Shown in pieces: positions 35,335 through 48,100 of a stretch of DNA of 64,000 bases. The notes under the pieces were generated by a model, which worked only from the letters and a program-made list of their open reading frames with translations, was not told the origin of the DNA and did not search any database. This DNA comes from Beroe forskalii (taxonomy: Eukaryota > Ctenophora > Nuda > Beroida > Beroidae): NCBI GenBank assembly GCA_011033025.1, contig WFMF01000095.1:186001-250000 (forward strand), given 5' to 3'. The first letter of the stretch is position 1, and each line of letters starts with the position of its first letter. The position numbers and the translations under genes are program-made.

Positions 35335-35461
35335 TGGCGTGTCGAACTCCTACGTGCGCGGCTTTTTAAGCGCGGCGTAATCGTGCACGGCTCACTGGCT
35401 GTTAATGACAGGCAGTGAGCCGCGCATTAAAAAGCCGCGCAGGTAGGAGTTCGAGACACCC
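35335..35461. mobile_element. GC-rich inverted-repeat element (MITE-like)
   Basis: Arms of about 60 bp: ggcgtgtcgaactcctacgt plus gcgcggcttttt at left, aaaaagccgcgcaggtagga plus gttcgagacaccc at right. An inner gctcactggctgt/acaggcagtgagc stem follows. Eighteen bases after the FRS2-like stop codon, so it probably falls in the 3' UTR and would form a hairpin in the mRNA. Confidence 0.88.
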
Positions 35462-38400
35462 CTGTTTGATTCGTTTTAGGATTAGATATACAAATGATTA
35501 TATATTGTTGATTGATTGTACGGCTAAACTAATGTTAGAGGATGAAGTATTATGATTAGTCTGCCATGATGCCAGCCATACTTTCTAGATATTAATATTC
35601 TAGAAATTAATATTCTAGAAATTAATCCTTCTAGTTTTTACTTTTCCTGAGCATTTTAAGAACTGCCGTATTTCATGCCATTCCGCGCTTTTAAACGTAC
35701 ATCTTAGTGTTTGTTGGACCAGGTCACGTTCAGTTGTTTGAAGCTACTCAGTTACAAGTTTAGTCAGTATACTTTTAATCCAGCTTATTATAACATTGAT
35801 AGTGCAGTATCAAAACGCAGACAATTCAGTGCTGTGAGTAGCAGACAATTTAAAATAGAAACTGTAGAGATGTATTAAGACGATGAGCTGTGTTATCATT
35901 ATATATATTGAAATTATTAACGATTGAGAGCAAGTTCAATGATCTGGAAACTTGCCAATATTTCTGCTTCCAATAGAAAAGATGATATTACTCGATTATA
36001 TTCAGTAGAACTGTGGCAACTTTGGAAGTTTTCAGTTTGCTCTCGATCGTACCTTTAATTAGTTTTTTATACAGATGTTAAGTTGGACTGAAAAGTTGTT
36101 TAGTTATTTTCCCCATAAGAAATCTTAATATAGTATTTACCTCTAGAACCGTTTACTTTACTACTTTATACTCATTACATTATACATTATATTGGTTTTT
36201 AAAGATTCAGCTTTAGATTTTAAACACAATATGTATTCCTAACATTGAATGATTACACATTTAAGATGGCAAGAACGGAAGAAACTGATTACTAAAAGTA
36301 AGAAAATTTTAAGGAAGTTTAAATGACATTTCCTGATAACTTTATATAATTAATTCATTTTTATAATTGGTTTATTAGTACTTGCATAAGTTCGAAGATA
36401 GTAGTTTTCTTTATAAGTTTATGGTTTAAATTGTTTTATATATGAAAACTACCCATTCTATAATAATCTTCTTTTAGGGACTTTGATAAGAGGTTTGTAT
36501 GCTTTCTTATACACAGTTTTGTATTTAGTTCACATGAGTTTGATGTATGGAATATCATTTCAAAATAATATCTCATCTTAAAGGAGCGCAACTATAAAAA
36601 AGAGAGTTTGGCGCCATCAACCGACCACTTTTTATCAAATCTATGAAAATTGCCCGAAAGTATCATATTAATCTGCGCTCTGTAAACCTTCTGCAGACTA
36701 CATTACAAGATTCAATGGAAAATATTTTATATTTTATGAGAATCTCTTCGACTTAGATTGAATTCTAAGTATCATGTTATGTCGAACATAACATGAATCA
36801 ATTGCAGCAAAATCAGTAGATGAAATTCAGGGTATTATTGAATATTTTCCATTGAATCTCGTACTGTACACTTCCTAAGTCTTTCTATATTACACGTTAT
36901 CCATTACGATTGAACATATCGAGTTCTTAGTTCATACAATCATTCATACATTCAGACAGCTTCATTTGACCCCTCTAGATGCTCCATTGCTTTTTATGAA
37001 ATGTAATAACTTTTTAATGATAACAATAAGTCACAATTCCCACCCAAGACCACACACACACACATTTATAGTGATGAATTAATCTTTACAAGGTTAAACA
37101 CGGTTTTGTTTTGAGAGTTCAGTTATTGACCAAGTTTTCTGTGCTTCTTTGCCCCACAACAAATTCCATGATATTTCATTGGTTTTACAGAATTATTGCT
37201 ATTTTCGTCTTTATGAACAGCCAACTGCATAATGTTTTCACAATACTAAAGTAGTAAAGTATACCTCGGAATATTGCAAAGCATTCCATGGCCTTCTGGA
37301 ATGTATTAACGCGAATAATTTAATTCTGATTTCCGCTAGCCGGCGGAAATTCATTAACAATTACGTCAGCCTTGCTATCTTATTACCCGGCATATATAAC
37401 ACAAGTAAATCACATCTGTAAGCTGCTTCTTAGCAAACTACCGGCTAACATTTTTCAATAAATCCGGTTACGGTTTCGGTTGGCTAAAAACGCCCGGTTA
37501 ACCGGTGTTTCGGGTTTGGTTAACCGGTCGTACCCTACTGCTTCTAATCTGATCATCTTTACTGCCATCTTGAATAGTTTAGGTTGTGAATTTAGTATGC
37601 TGTATAGTTGTGGGGTAAAATTGAAAGAACGGAAAACGTTTCTTGTTTTCAACTTGTACCGATGTAACATGATTTAATAAAAGAATTATTAAATATTTTA
37701 ATACCATACTTCGTTGTTTCAGTTATCTTTATTCAATTTAATCGCAAAAGAAGAAATCCAAATACTATTCAGAAGATAGTTTTGGGGTTATTTCGATGTA
37801 GTCTTAGGCAAGAAATGTGCAATTGCCAATTTTTGTCCCAAAGTGCACAAAAATGTGCAACGAAAACGCATAATTTACGCACATATTTGTAAGGCGCGGT
37901 GACATTTCTCTCTGCTGATATTATTTATCCTCCGGCGCGCACGCGCGTTTTTATCACGTGACGCGTGGATCAGACGAAAAGTGGTGTCAGACGAGCGACC
38001 GTGACAAAAACAGCAAAGATCAAGTCGACTGGACCTGTTTTTCTCATGGTCCAGCGATGCAATTTCACCAATCGTCTGCTGTACACGTCACGTGATAGAA
38101 GCTTCGTAATTGGTGACATTCAACACTATTTCGAACTGATTTTCTCCTATTTTCATTTTTCGGGAAAAATCGGTCTTCGTCGAGGGACGGATGGACTGGC
38201 TGATCATCCTCCCGACTTCTAAACCAGTATACCACAGTTCAAGCTACTGTAGGCTACTGGATTGTTAAATGTATTCCGTGTTTAACTGCCTCTTTTTGCG
38301 TATATTGGAGAGACTTCAGTTCAAGCAGTGAATAATCGTGAAGTGTCACCAATTGGCAAGTTGTGAATTCCACATTTTTTTCTGAAATTGTGACCATGAT

Positions 38401-38842
38401 TGAAAGCCCCCGTAGGGGATTGCCGCTTTTATGGGCGATAAGATTAACTATGAATTACATAAATGCCTCATTCTACTTTGATTTCATGGTCACAGCAGGG
38501 GACAGGGCGGAATCTCAACTACCAGTGACTGTGAAACAACGACCGGGAATACTCACAAGTGACAAAGCAACAGGGGGCTTGTTATGGAGTGTGCAATTGC
38601 AATCCGAACTCAGGAGAGGAGCTCGGCTTACATTGCGTGGCCTTAGTTAATTTAATGTGCGTTTAAGCTCTGTTTTGTATGTTTGGTAATAGTTCGCAGC
38701 TCAGTTCAATTTGAAATTATGTTCAAAATTAGCGATCCGAATTTGCTTGGTATTTGCAACTTGCAGCTCTAGCTGAAAATCTATAGGAAGTAGGACATGA
38801 TTCAAGTGACAGTTGCATCAACGTTGAATTTTGTAGGTAGCA
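35462..38842. other. Intergenic stretch between two plus-strand genes
   Basis: AT-rich, no gene recognised. Short inverted repeats at about 36700-36860 (gattcaatggaaaatatt and aatattttccattgaatc) and around 35925-36050. A ggttaaccggt-type segment at about 37465-37535 recurs at 43745-43970. Open frames at 37965-38222 and 38363-38650 lack motifs, splice context or codon bias, so I do not call them. A CpG-rich patch at 37890-37990 (cgcgcacgcgcg, cacgtgacgcg) could mark a start region. Confidence 0.4.
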
Positions 38843-38856
38843 GTTACCATGGTAAC
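38843..38856. promoter_or_regulatory. Perfect palindromic X-box (RFX site)
   Basis: GTTACCATGGTAAC matches the full RFX consensus (two half-sites, no spacer) and is a perfect 14-bp palindrome. It lies 483 bp upstream of the ATG of the small gene at 39339 on the same strand. RFX factors control ciliary genes in animals. The link to this gene is inference. Confidence 0.6.
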
Positions 38857-39338
38857 ACTGAAATTTTCTTGCGCGCCGAGAAAAATGCACGTGCAAACCT
38901 TATGCAAAACCATACTTTGTGATTTTATTTTGTCGCGTTATCTATAATCAAGAGCAGATTTTATCAGCTTTTCTAGTTTTATGTAGCAGTCGCAACCTAC
39001 CATAACATTGGCGTTCCAAGTTCCTTGCAAGGAAACTTCTGTAAGCATCGCCATAGCAGGTACTCCGATACATTTCTAATGGAAGTTTTACAAATTATGG
39101 TTTCTACGTATCATTCAACAAATCGAAGCTTCATTAATCAAGCTCATTGATATCATCACCAGTTGCCCAAAAGTTGTTTGTTCCAAACGCAATATTTCTC
39201 AACGGTAAAGTTATGGTATGTATGACATAATCCTTCAACAAATTCATAATTTAAAAAAGAAAGAAAACGACAGTTTCCAACTCTTATAAATCCTTCTCAG
39301 TATAAAACCCTCCGCAGTCTTTTCACCGCGGTCTAAAG

Positions 39339-40405
39339 ATGCCGACCTCAAGTACGTACAACGCTCCACAAAAATGCAAGGAATGTCGGAAGAATTTCAA
39401 GGACATTTGGATACCCAACAAATTCTGCTGCAGAGTGAGTTTTCTGTGTTAATACCCAATTTGAAAAGGATTTCCTGACGAGTGACAGTGTTTCCTCTGC
39501 TAAAACAACCTGCATACCATATACCACACTGTATGCAGCATACCATTGCAATGTACCTCAGCTAATGTACGTTGCAGTTGTTTGCTGAAGACGATTAACT
39601 TCAATATTTCAATAACTTCAAGACATGCTATTTGAAATCTGCCAATTCCAGACAACCAAACTTGTGCCAATTAACATCCCAACCAACACTCAACATGATA
39701 TTGTAAAATGTTTCAGAAAGAGAGAATTAACAAGGAGATCACAGAAGAGTTCTTCTCGAAGGAAGCTCTACGGAAGGTTAGGAAGAGTAACGTGCGAACC
39801 CTGGCCTCTTTCGTGACCCACAACACCAGCTCACCCTTTTGTACCTTGCAGGTAAAGTACAAAGTGTGAGCACTGTTCAAGCATCATTTAAATTCATGCG
39901 AAATGTCTAGATCTGACAGATTGAATGATCTTTTATGTAAAGAAATAAAGTCTTTAAAATGTGCTGTGCATTTCATGGACAATTTAGTTAACTTTTTAGA
40001 TTAAATCTATCAGTCTAGCCACACTCAGTTGCGTCGACTCAAGTCTGGACAATTTAATTGTAATGGAGACAGTTTAATCTGCACACGCATTAACTTTAAC
40101 TTTTAAGACTCCAAATCCAATTTCTCAGAAGCCGACGTGTAACTCTTATTCGACCTTCAGAAGCCGACATGTTAAACTTCACTTTCAATAACCGACATGT
40201 AACTCTAACTTCACTTTCAGAAACCAACATGTAACTCTTACTTCACTTTCAGAAGCCGACATGTAACTCCAACTTCACCCCTGTAACGAACCACAAGAAG
40301 CAGAAGCAGGGGGTGCAGCCAGCAGACATTCCCAAGTGGCAGAACAAAAACCACGATCTCCAGAAGACAATGCCCATAATCCGACCAGTCGGAGCTAAGA
40401 TGTGA
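39339..40405 (+). CDS. Small basic protein of unknown function, three exons
   Basis: Exons 39339-39434, 39717-39851 and 40253-40405, all phase 0, with donors gtgagt and gtaaag and acceptors tgtttcag and actttcag; 127 residues in all. Exon 1 has a CxxC pair (QKCKECRKNFKDIW) followed by FCCR, a possible metal-binding set. Exon 2 reads EEFFSKEALRKVRKSNVRTL and SPFCTLQ. Exon 3 is basic and Pro-rich, ending MPIIRPVGAKM. No signal peptide or membrane segment. I do not recognise the family. An RFX X-box upstream hints at a cilium-related protein. The last exon is preceded by a 32-bp array of its own acceptor. AATAAA motifs occur near 40733. Confidence 0.78.
40123..40252 (+). repeat. 32-bp array of the exon 3 acceptor (small gene)
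   Basis: Five copies counting the functional one: the CAG borders fall at about 40128, 40160, (degenerate near 40188), 40220 and 40252. Each carries acttcactttcag and then aagccgacatgtaactc. The last copy is the acceptor used. Using an upstream copy would shift frame, and ATGTAA puts a stop close by in one frame. Confidence 0.92.
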
Positions 40406-42186
40406 TATCAGACAAGATACAGGACGCGTATTGAGGGATTTTATGTGAGCTGAGACAAGATGCACAGGACGAATCTTAAGATATTACACTGTACAGGACG
40501 TGTATTATGTGGGATTTTATAAACTGAGCTGAACTGCGTTGTATGGCCGCTTCGCATTGATGAGACACAGAAATTCAGAGATTTTTGACAAATGTATAAA
40601 ACATTAAATATTTAACAAGAACCAAGTGCATGAGTGATTCTTTAGTTCTTCGTACGCACATGAAACAATCATTAAAAAGAAGGTGTAGGATATCACCTAC
40701 ACCATAAAACTATGAATATCATCAGGGTAAAAATAAAGAAATAAATATTGAATTTAAAATTAGATAAAAATAAAGTCCATCAAAATTCAGCTTCAAGTTC
40801 GCATTTTGTAATTTACGATTTTATTTCCAATCCGACAGCGCCGTTGCAGTTCATTAAATTGGTGTGAAAAATCGCCAAATTCAACCTTTCAAAATTTTCG
40901 CGACCCAATCTTTCAGTTTCACTTTCTATTAAATCAAATCTATCACTTCCAATCAGGGAGCTATCGATAATTCACAGTGCCTTGTACATTTTAACAACTG
41001 CTTCTCTAAATTAATAACTGCAGTATATCATTATTAAATATCAAATATTGAAATTAAATAGATCAAATATTCGATGTCAGTTCTGAGGAATTCTCTGAGA
41101 AGTGCTCTCTTTCTCTTGCTTGAATCTGAAAGCTTTGACTCATCGAACACTCATGGAAATTGTCCGAGGAAAGCTCAACCAAAGTATAAATACCTGTACA
41201 ACATGGTACGTTATATAATCAGACCTCATGGTTCACTAATTCCTGCTGCTTTTGACTTTTGGTATGACGAAGAAGCTAGAGACTACCAATTACTCGCTGT
41301 CTAGATTCTGAGAGGCCTGTTTGAACAACAGTCTGATGAGAAAGACGTGAATGAGAACTGGAAGTGGTTACATCAGTTTTCTATGAAAGGTATATAGCGG
41401 TGTATTGGGCTTATCTCCTGATGCAAATTATATCTCAAAGTGTAGTTATTGGTTCGCAGCCTTATGCCTCTACACAATGTCAGAGCCACCTGCCCACCTA
41501 ACAAAACCAGAAATCAGAGGCCTCATGAGCTATTGTTTACATCCGGTATCTTGCTCTGTATATCTGCTATCATTATCAAGTCATATTTCACCGAGTGGAA
41601 CTAATGAACCATTCTCTGGAAATCGCTACTCTGTTTGTATGCCTCCTGCTCGCCAAATTCTATAAATAAATACCGGAATTTAAGCCGGACATTCTCTCTA
41701 AGTACACAAATTCTCTGTGATTTAGCTCGCATAACTGTTATACACGGTATCTTGGCAGAGCTAACCGGAATCATGCTTACGTCTATTTCTAAAAAGCACG
41801 GAAATTATATGGAAAAGTAAAAACAGGGCAAAAATTTCACGGGACTTCTCGTGTCTCATCAGCATCCTGTGTGACTTCAAATAATACTTTCAAGGTATGC
41901 GTCGGATTATTGTACAACACCCGTGCAGACTGCAGATTGCTACCGTACTATCTTAAGAGTGTAACTGGTCTTGGTACAATACACTAATCTAACGCCCTAA
42001 AAGTGATACTGTTGCATTAATTTGCACTCGACCGACTCCTCGTGCCAATAAGTGTACTAATCAAGACTCGGCTTCGCCTCGGGTGATAAGTAAAGTTTTT
42101 GTCACTCGGCTTCCTCTCGTGCGATAACTGCCACAGTATCACTAGATGCGCCGTTAGATGAGCGTATATACCCTTGAGTCCACACC
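40406..42186. other. Intergenic stretch between convergent genes
   Basis: No gene recognised. A perfect palindrome ggtgtaggatatcacctacacc sits near 40682. A hairpin-rich patch at about 42060-42130 (actcggcttcgcctcgggtg and tcactcggcttcctctcgtg) resembles the hairpin elements in the glypican first intron. Frames at 41074-41304 and 41405-41665 have no motif. Confidence 0.45.
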
Positions 42187-45100
42187 TCACCTGAGGACTA
42201 AGACGCTGACTACCACACCCACCCACCTTGTGTTCCACCTGGAACACGCCCCACTTATAGACGCCTCACTCTCCCCCTCCACACTATTGTTATTAAACCG
42301 ATCATGGGTCGGCTCCGAGGTGATATCCTCAAGGTAGTTGTACCGGTAGGGCCGGCTCTCTCGGCCCTTGGTGTAGGGTTTCTTAGTGTTAACACGAGGT
42401 ATCGGCTCCCTCCTCCCCTCAGAGTGATACCTCTCTGGGTAAGGGTCTGTGTTGTTGCTACCCCCGTCCTCACCCCCGGGCTGGTGACGGGGAGGGGCTC
42501 AAAGTTCTGTTTCCTGGAGGGTGGGTAGGAGGGGGTAGAGTGGAGGTGAGGGCAGTGCTGGGTTCAGGGACCTTGTAGAGGGGTAGGAGGGGCTCGCCGT
42601 GAGAGGTTTTGTTGAGCAGGTCGAGGGCTTTGCGCATGAGCTTAATAGCGGATATCTGCTCGTCTGTCAGTTGCATGACGGCCCCCTCAGGGTTGATTTC
42701 CTGCTCTTCTTTCGTGTAGGCGTAGGAGAGGTGCTTGTAGCTGCCTGAAGGGAGGGAGGGGTTTTGTTCAGTGGAGGAGGGAGTGAATGAGATGAGGGAG
42801 AGGGGATTACAATTGGGGAGGAGGGAGGAATGAATGAAGGAATAGATGAATAATCGAATGAAGGGCTGAATGAATGAATGGACTAAAGAAGGAACAAATG
42901 ATTAATCGACTATCAATCAATCAATCTATTATTTCAATCACAAGTCAATTTGAAGATGGCAATTTAAAACGCACGGTTCTATCATTCATTCAATTTCAAA
43001 GTGTGCTCAATATTTTTGTGTTATCTTTAACGATTGTATCCTCAACCAGAAGTTACAGATAAACTATATCCATCCAGCAGTCACAGAAGATTAACGAGTG
43101 ATTAATTCATCCAAGGGAGGATTAGGGGTGATTCTCCTTCAGGTTTTATTCTTAGACATTATGTCATTGCAAAGTTAATAGTTTAGCTAGGATGAACACG
43201 AATTTTTCAACGCTTAAGCCTTTAATGCGAAGCTACTCCATGCATAATTTACCATCGCATGACCTTTTCTGAATTTTTCGTGGCATTTTAAAATGGTGTC
43301 AATGACCGCATCTTCTACTGCTCAACAGCTACAATGAGTAGTATAGATTTTGTAAGATTAATAATGATTTCCCAAATTATAATTAAACACGAGATTTTAC
43401 GCGACACTATAGAAGCCGAATATAGTCATGATTACCGGGGTCGGGGGATCATACTATTCCAACATGATGTCAGGCCCCACGCATAATTGGGGATTGCCCT
43501 CCCCAAATGCATCCAAGCCTATTAAGTTCACTAAACACAGGCCTTTACTAGACACTGTGATATTAACTTGATTATGACTTAATATACGGCCTCTCCTAAC
43601 CTGGCGTGTAGCCATTCCAGCAAGGAGACTCATTGGTTGAGTGAGAGCAGGGAAGCGTGGCTGGGTCCACTATGGCAGTGTCAAGAGCCAGTTGCTTCGA
43701 GAAGAACTCCCTCCACTGGGCCAGGTCCTGCCTCACCTAGCAAACGTTACCATTTCTTAATGGATTCGGTTACGGTTTCGATAGGCTAAATCACCTAGCA
43801 TTTTTTTAATCCGGTGGGCAAAAACGCCCGTTCTCCTGGTATTTCGGTTCAGTTAACCGGTCGTTTCTCTAAAAGCCTTATCGGTAAATTGCGGAATCAA
43901 ATTATTGTTGCGGTTTTTGTTTGGCTAAAACCGCCCAGTTAACCGGTATTTCGGTTAACCGGTAGTTTCCTCACCCCGCCATCCTGTCTCTTCTTCCTCC
44001 TCCTCCTGCCCTGATCCTCCTCCTCAGACCAGGTGCTAGGAGGACACTCCGTAACCAGGGGATCAGATCTCCTGTGCTCCCAGATCTTGTTGATGAAGGA
44101 GGTGAGACTACCGTTCTTCATTTCCAGGTTATAGTTGAGGTTGTAGTAGGCAGCGTCCATCTTGTAGACTAGTTCCAGGAAGGTGTCTTTATAAAGGAGT
44201 ATGGAAGCGTAGCAGCCCCGTACTATGTTCAGACACAGGTCCCGACATACCTGAAGGAGAGAACAGGTTATATAGGAAATGGTTCAGAATCCTGAACTCG
44301 TTCGTTCACTACAAAGAGTAGTACTTGTAACATTACTCACCTATAAGTATTATTATTACCCTCCCGTGGCTCAAACTCCAGTGTGATATAAAAGAGATGT
44401 TACCCACCTTAACATGACTAGTGCTGTCCAGACACAGTGGACATCCTGTACTCTGATACTTGTAATCCAGGGGGATACCTGCTTTACTAACATTACTAGA
44501 ACACTCTTTAGAGGGCTTTAGAGATGCAGTCGCCTGGGAAAAGAGAATGGTTTAAATGTCAGGTACTTATTATAGTTCTATTTATACATGTTTCATGTCT
44601 TTATTTCTATACTATTTTAGTAATATTAAACGCTTTAGTGATATTAAACGCTTATCTGAGAGCCTGGTGGAACCCTATATTTCATATGATTCAGGAATTT
44701 ATTGATTGAAATGCAATAAAATAAAGGTCTTTATTGTAAAAGTATCTTTACTGTACTGAATTTTAGGCGTGTTTAAATCTCTTGAGATTTCTCAGTATAG
44801 TCTAACGACTAAGGAGATTGAAACTCTTTGAAATATGGGAACCAAAAGTGCATTTCAACAACTTAAACGCTCAATCGGTTTACTGGGATAATCGCCTGTC
44901 GAAAAATAACTAATATTTCTTAGCCTTTAACTGTATTGGGTTAAGAAATTAGTGCGTTTTAAAGCATCTATTAGAAACTCCGATGAATGGGGGTCTGGTA
45001 CTATGGTGGCCCACTTTGGTTCACGTATTTCAGGGACTTAAGAGCTCAATCGGTTTGCTTGGATAATCGGCTGTCCAAATTATATAACTACCATTTCTTA

Positions 45101-48100
45101 CCCTATAAATCTACAGGTCAAGAAATTATCGTTCTTTTGCGTTTTAATTTTCATTCCCAAAGCATCTATAAGACACTCCCATAATTATTGTAAGGGGGGA
45201 GGGGGTGATGGTAGGCCACCTACAGTCAGGGTGATTTCTTTCGATAACAGAAATGTACCTTATGAGGTGTTTTGCCCCGGTTAATGGCAATGAATTATAT
45301 AAACACAACTAATATCAAGGCTTCGTGGTTTCAGACTTAGGCTTCGTGGACAGTGGCCGTCTGTTAATACCAGAGCATTCTAATTTATAGCAGCATTTAG
45401 CACTATAGCACTAAACGTGGGGGATTACCATATGTTTTATAAAATGTTAGACGACGCAATGTCGTCATTCTCCCTGACAAGGCCGCTTATTGGTTGTTAG
45501 AGGTAGATTTCAAATGTCTTAATGTGGACAACATGTCTTAATGTGTACAACATCCACTTCATCCCGTGCTTGCTACAAAAAACAAACGCAGTGTCTTCAA
45601 TATCTCTCTCGCAAATTCCAAAAACACCAAGATTAGCTCATATGGATTATGGATCGTGAACTGAATCACCGTGAACTCACGTGTAAACCCACGGTGGGTA
45701 ACCCATTTAAAGGACTTTAAAATGAACGATTATGATTGCAAATCATAGTATATTGAATCCACCCGCATTTTGGTATACCTGGTTTGGCTAATAATTATGC
45801 TCCTGAAACTGCATTAATATCCATTTCTGACGCACTAGTTCTGACGTTGGTGAAGATACACGTGAATGGCAGTCCTCGTGGGCAAGACGATTATTGGCTG
45901 CAGACGGTCAGGGAGTCAATTAGCCGCGAAATCACAAAATCTTATTATGTATGTTTGAAGCATGTTTTGCAGCGTTTCAAAAACCTAATAGGCACCAGTG
46001 TACCGTTCCTAACACCACGGTTTCCACTTTTTGCTCGTTACTAAACTTTAGAAACCAGCAAAAACTAAACCCTTCATTAATTTCCATTTTCGGACAACAC
46101 GACTATATAGGTTGCAGACAGGGAGTTAATTAGAGAGCCACGAAATCACAGAATCTCATTGATTTCCGTTTATGATATCTCCGAACGTGGGTGGTATTTA
46201 TCAAAGTTTCAAAGCCAAAAGTCCTATCAAAGGCACATGAACAAGATCCCACGACGATTAACTGATTAAATTGGATACGTAGACACAGAGAGGTAATTAG
46301 CCACGAACATATAACTAGGGTTGTTAAAGACGTGGCGCGACACTGATGAATATTCCCAAATTTGGGGGGCGAATTTACACACGTACAACACACGTACACA
46401 AATTTAACACTTACGTAGACGAGTCTTATTATAATCAGTCTACGTATATGACGCGCGCGACTTGGAAACTTTAGAATGATTCTCAATTCTCGATGCCATG
46501 ACAGCTGCCTTATATTTATTTGACGATATAATAATAAAGTTTATTTGAAGATGCAAGGGTACATAAAGTTTATTTGACAATATAGGAGGGGGGGGGGCAT
46601 ATTATATTATAAAGTTTATGTGGCAATGAGCACTCAATGCTACATTTCAAATCAACACTGACAATAACTTCAGACTGACTCTGCAGTAAATGCAAGCTTC
46701 ATGTAGTATTAGATTCAATAAACATTCAGAACTGATGGACTTGCTTTTCTCCGTCAATGGACATGTTCTAAAAGTTTAACTATGCACTTAAATAGTAACT
46801 TCGAAGCACTCAAGAAATTTGACTTTTAATAAAGACTGCAAAGGTTTAGGGTCCTTAATTGATTATTTTATTAGAAGTCGCCTGTAACCTGGATATTTTA
46901 ACTCTCAAAACTTTGAAGAACATTTGCTTGTATTAAACGGATTAACTGAATTGGTATTTCTAGAAATATTCGTTTCTCGAAGCTTAAACGTTATAAAAAG
47001 AACTTCTTGAGGTATTTCCTCCACTAGGTAGAACGCTACAGTCCTGCTCACTAAGGACAATGAATCGATAGTCACTGGAAAGCATTTCTAGTACTCCCAC
47101 TCCACACGTGAGCAACTTGTAGCTATTCAGTTTGTGGAGTGCCCTAGCTCCCAGAGGGATTTTATTCATTTAGTATTGTCACAATTGCTAAGTGGTGCCC
47201 TACCGTGGGTCTTCAATCAGTCGGAGAGCCATTCTCATCGACAACAGAGTCCGTCAACCTTAAAGGAGTCAGACGACCAAGTTTAACACTCGGCCATTTT
47301 CTTGCTTTCTTGGAATCTACTTTGCTGCATTAAATGCATTTGAAAATATTCTCCTACACTGGGAGGTGGCAAGATCTCCTGCAGGTCCGTTCCTTGTTTA
47401 GAGTAGTCGTAACTACTAACTTGTAACTAAGTAACCCTCAAAGTTGTTGAGTAATCGCAATAATATACAACTTTATGTTGGGAATATAACATCGAAGTCA
47501 CGCTTTTGTCACGGAACCAGGGCGTCACAGAGACTTTTAACATGACCATCCTAATGGAAACCCCGCCCAGCCCCCCAAAATTTTAACTGCTAGTTTGTAC
47601 CTTGAAAGCCTCGCCCATCCCCCAAAATGTTAAATGTTAGTTTGTACCTTGTAAAAGCCCCACCCAGCCTCCAAAATGTTAACTGTTAGAAAGTACCTTA
47701 GAAACCCCACCCAGCCCCCAAAATTTTAAATGTTAGTTTGTACCATAAAATCCCCACCCGCCCCCCAATGTTCACTGTTAGTTAGTACAGTTAGTACCTT
47801 GAAAGCCCTCCCGCCCTCCAAAATGTTAACTGTTAGTTGAAGTACCTGCAAAGTAACGTTGATAGCTTCCACGCCTTGTTTGTAGACGTAGATGTCGTTC
47901 ACCAGCGACACTATGTCCGTCATGGCATCTGTTTTTAGTGACTTGGTGTCCTGAAAAGAAACATTTCATGGCATCTGTTTTTAGTGACTTGGTGTCCTGA
48001 AAAGAAGCATTTCATGGCATCTGTTTTTAGTGACTTGGTGTCCTGAAAAGAAACATTTCATGGCATCTGTTTTCAGTGACTTAGTGTCCTGAAAGAAACA

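Noticed and set aside
37965..38650. Two plus-strand frames of 85 and 95 codons
   Set aside because: No recognisable motif, no shared frame or splice link, and located in a repeat-prone CpG patch.
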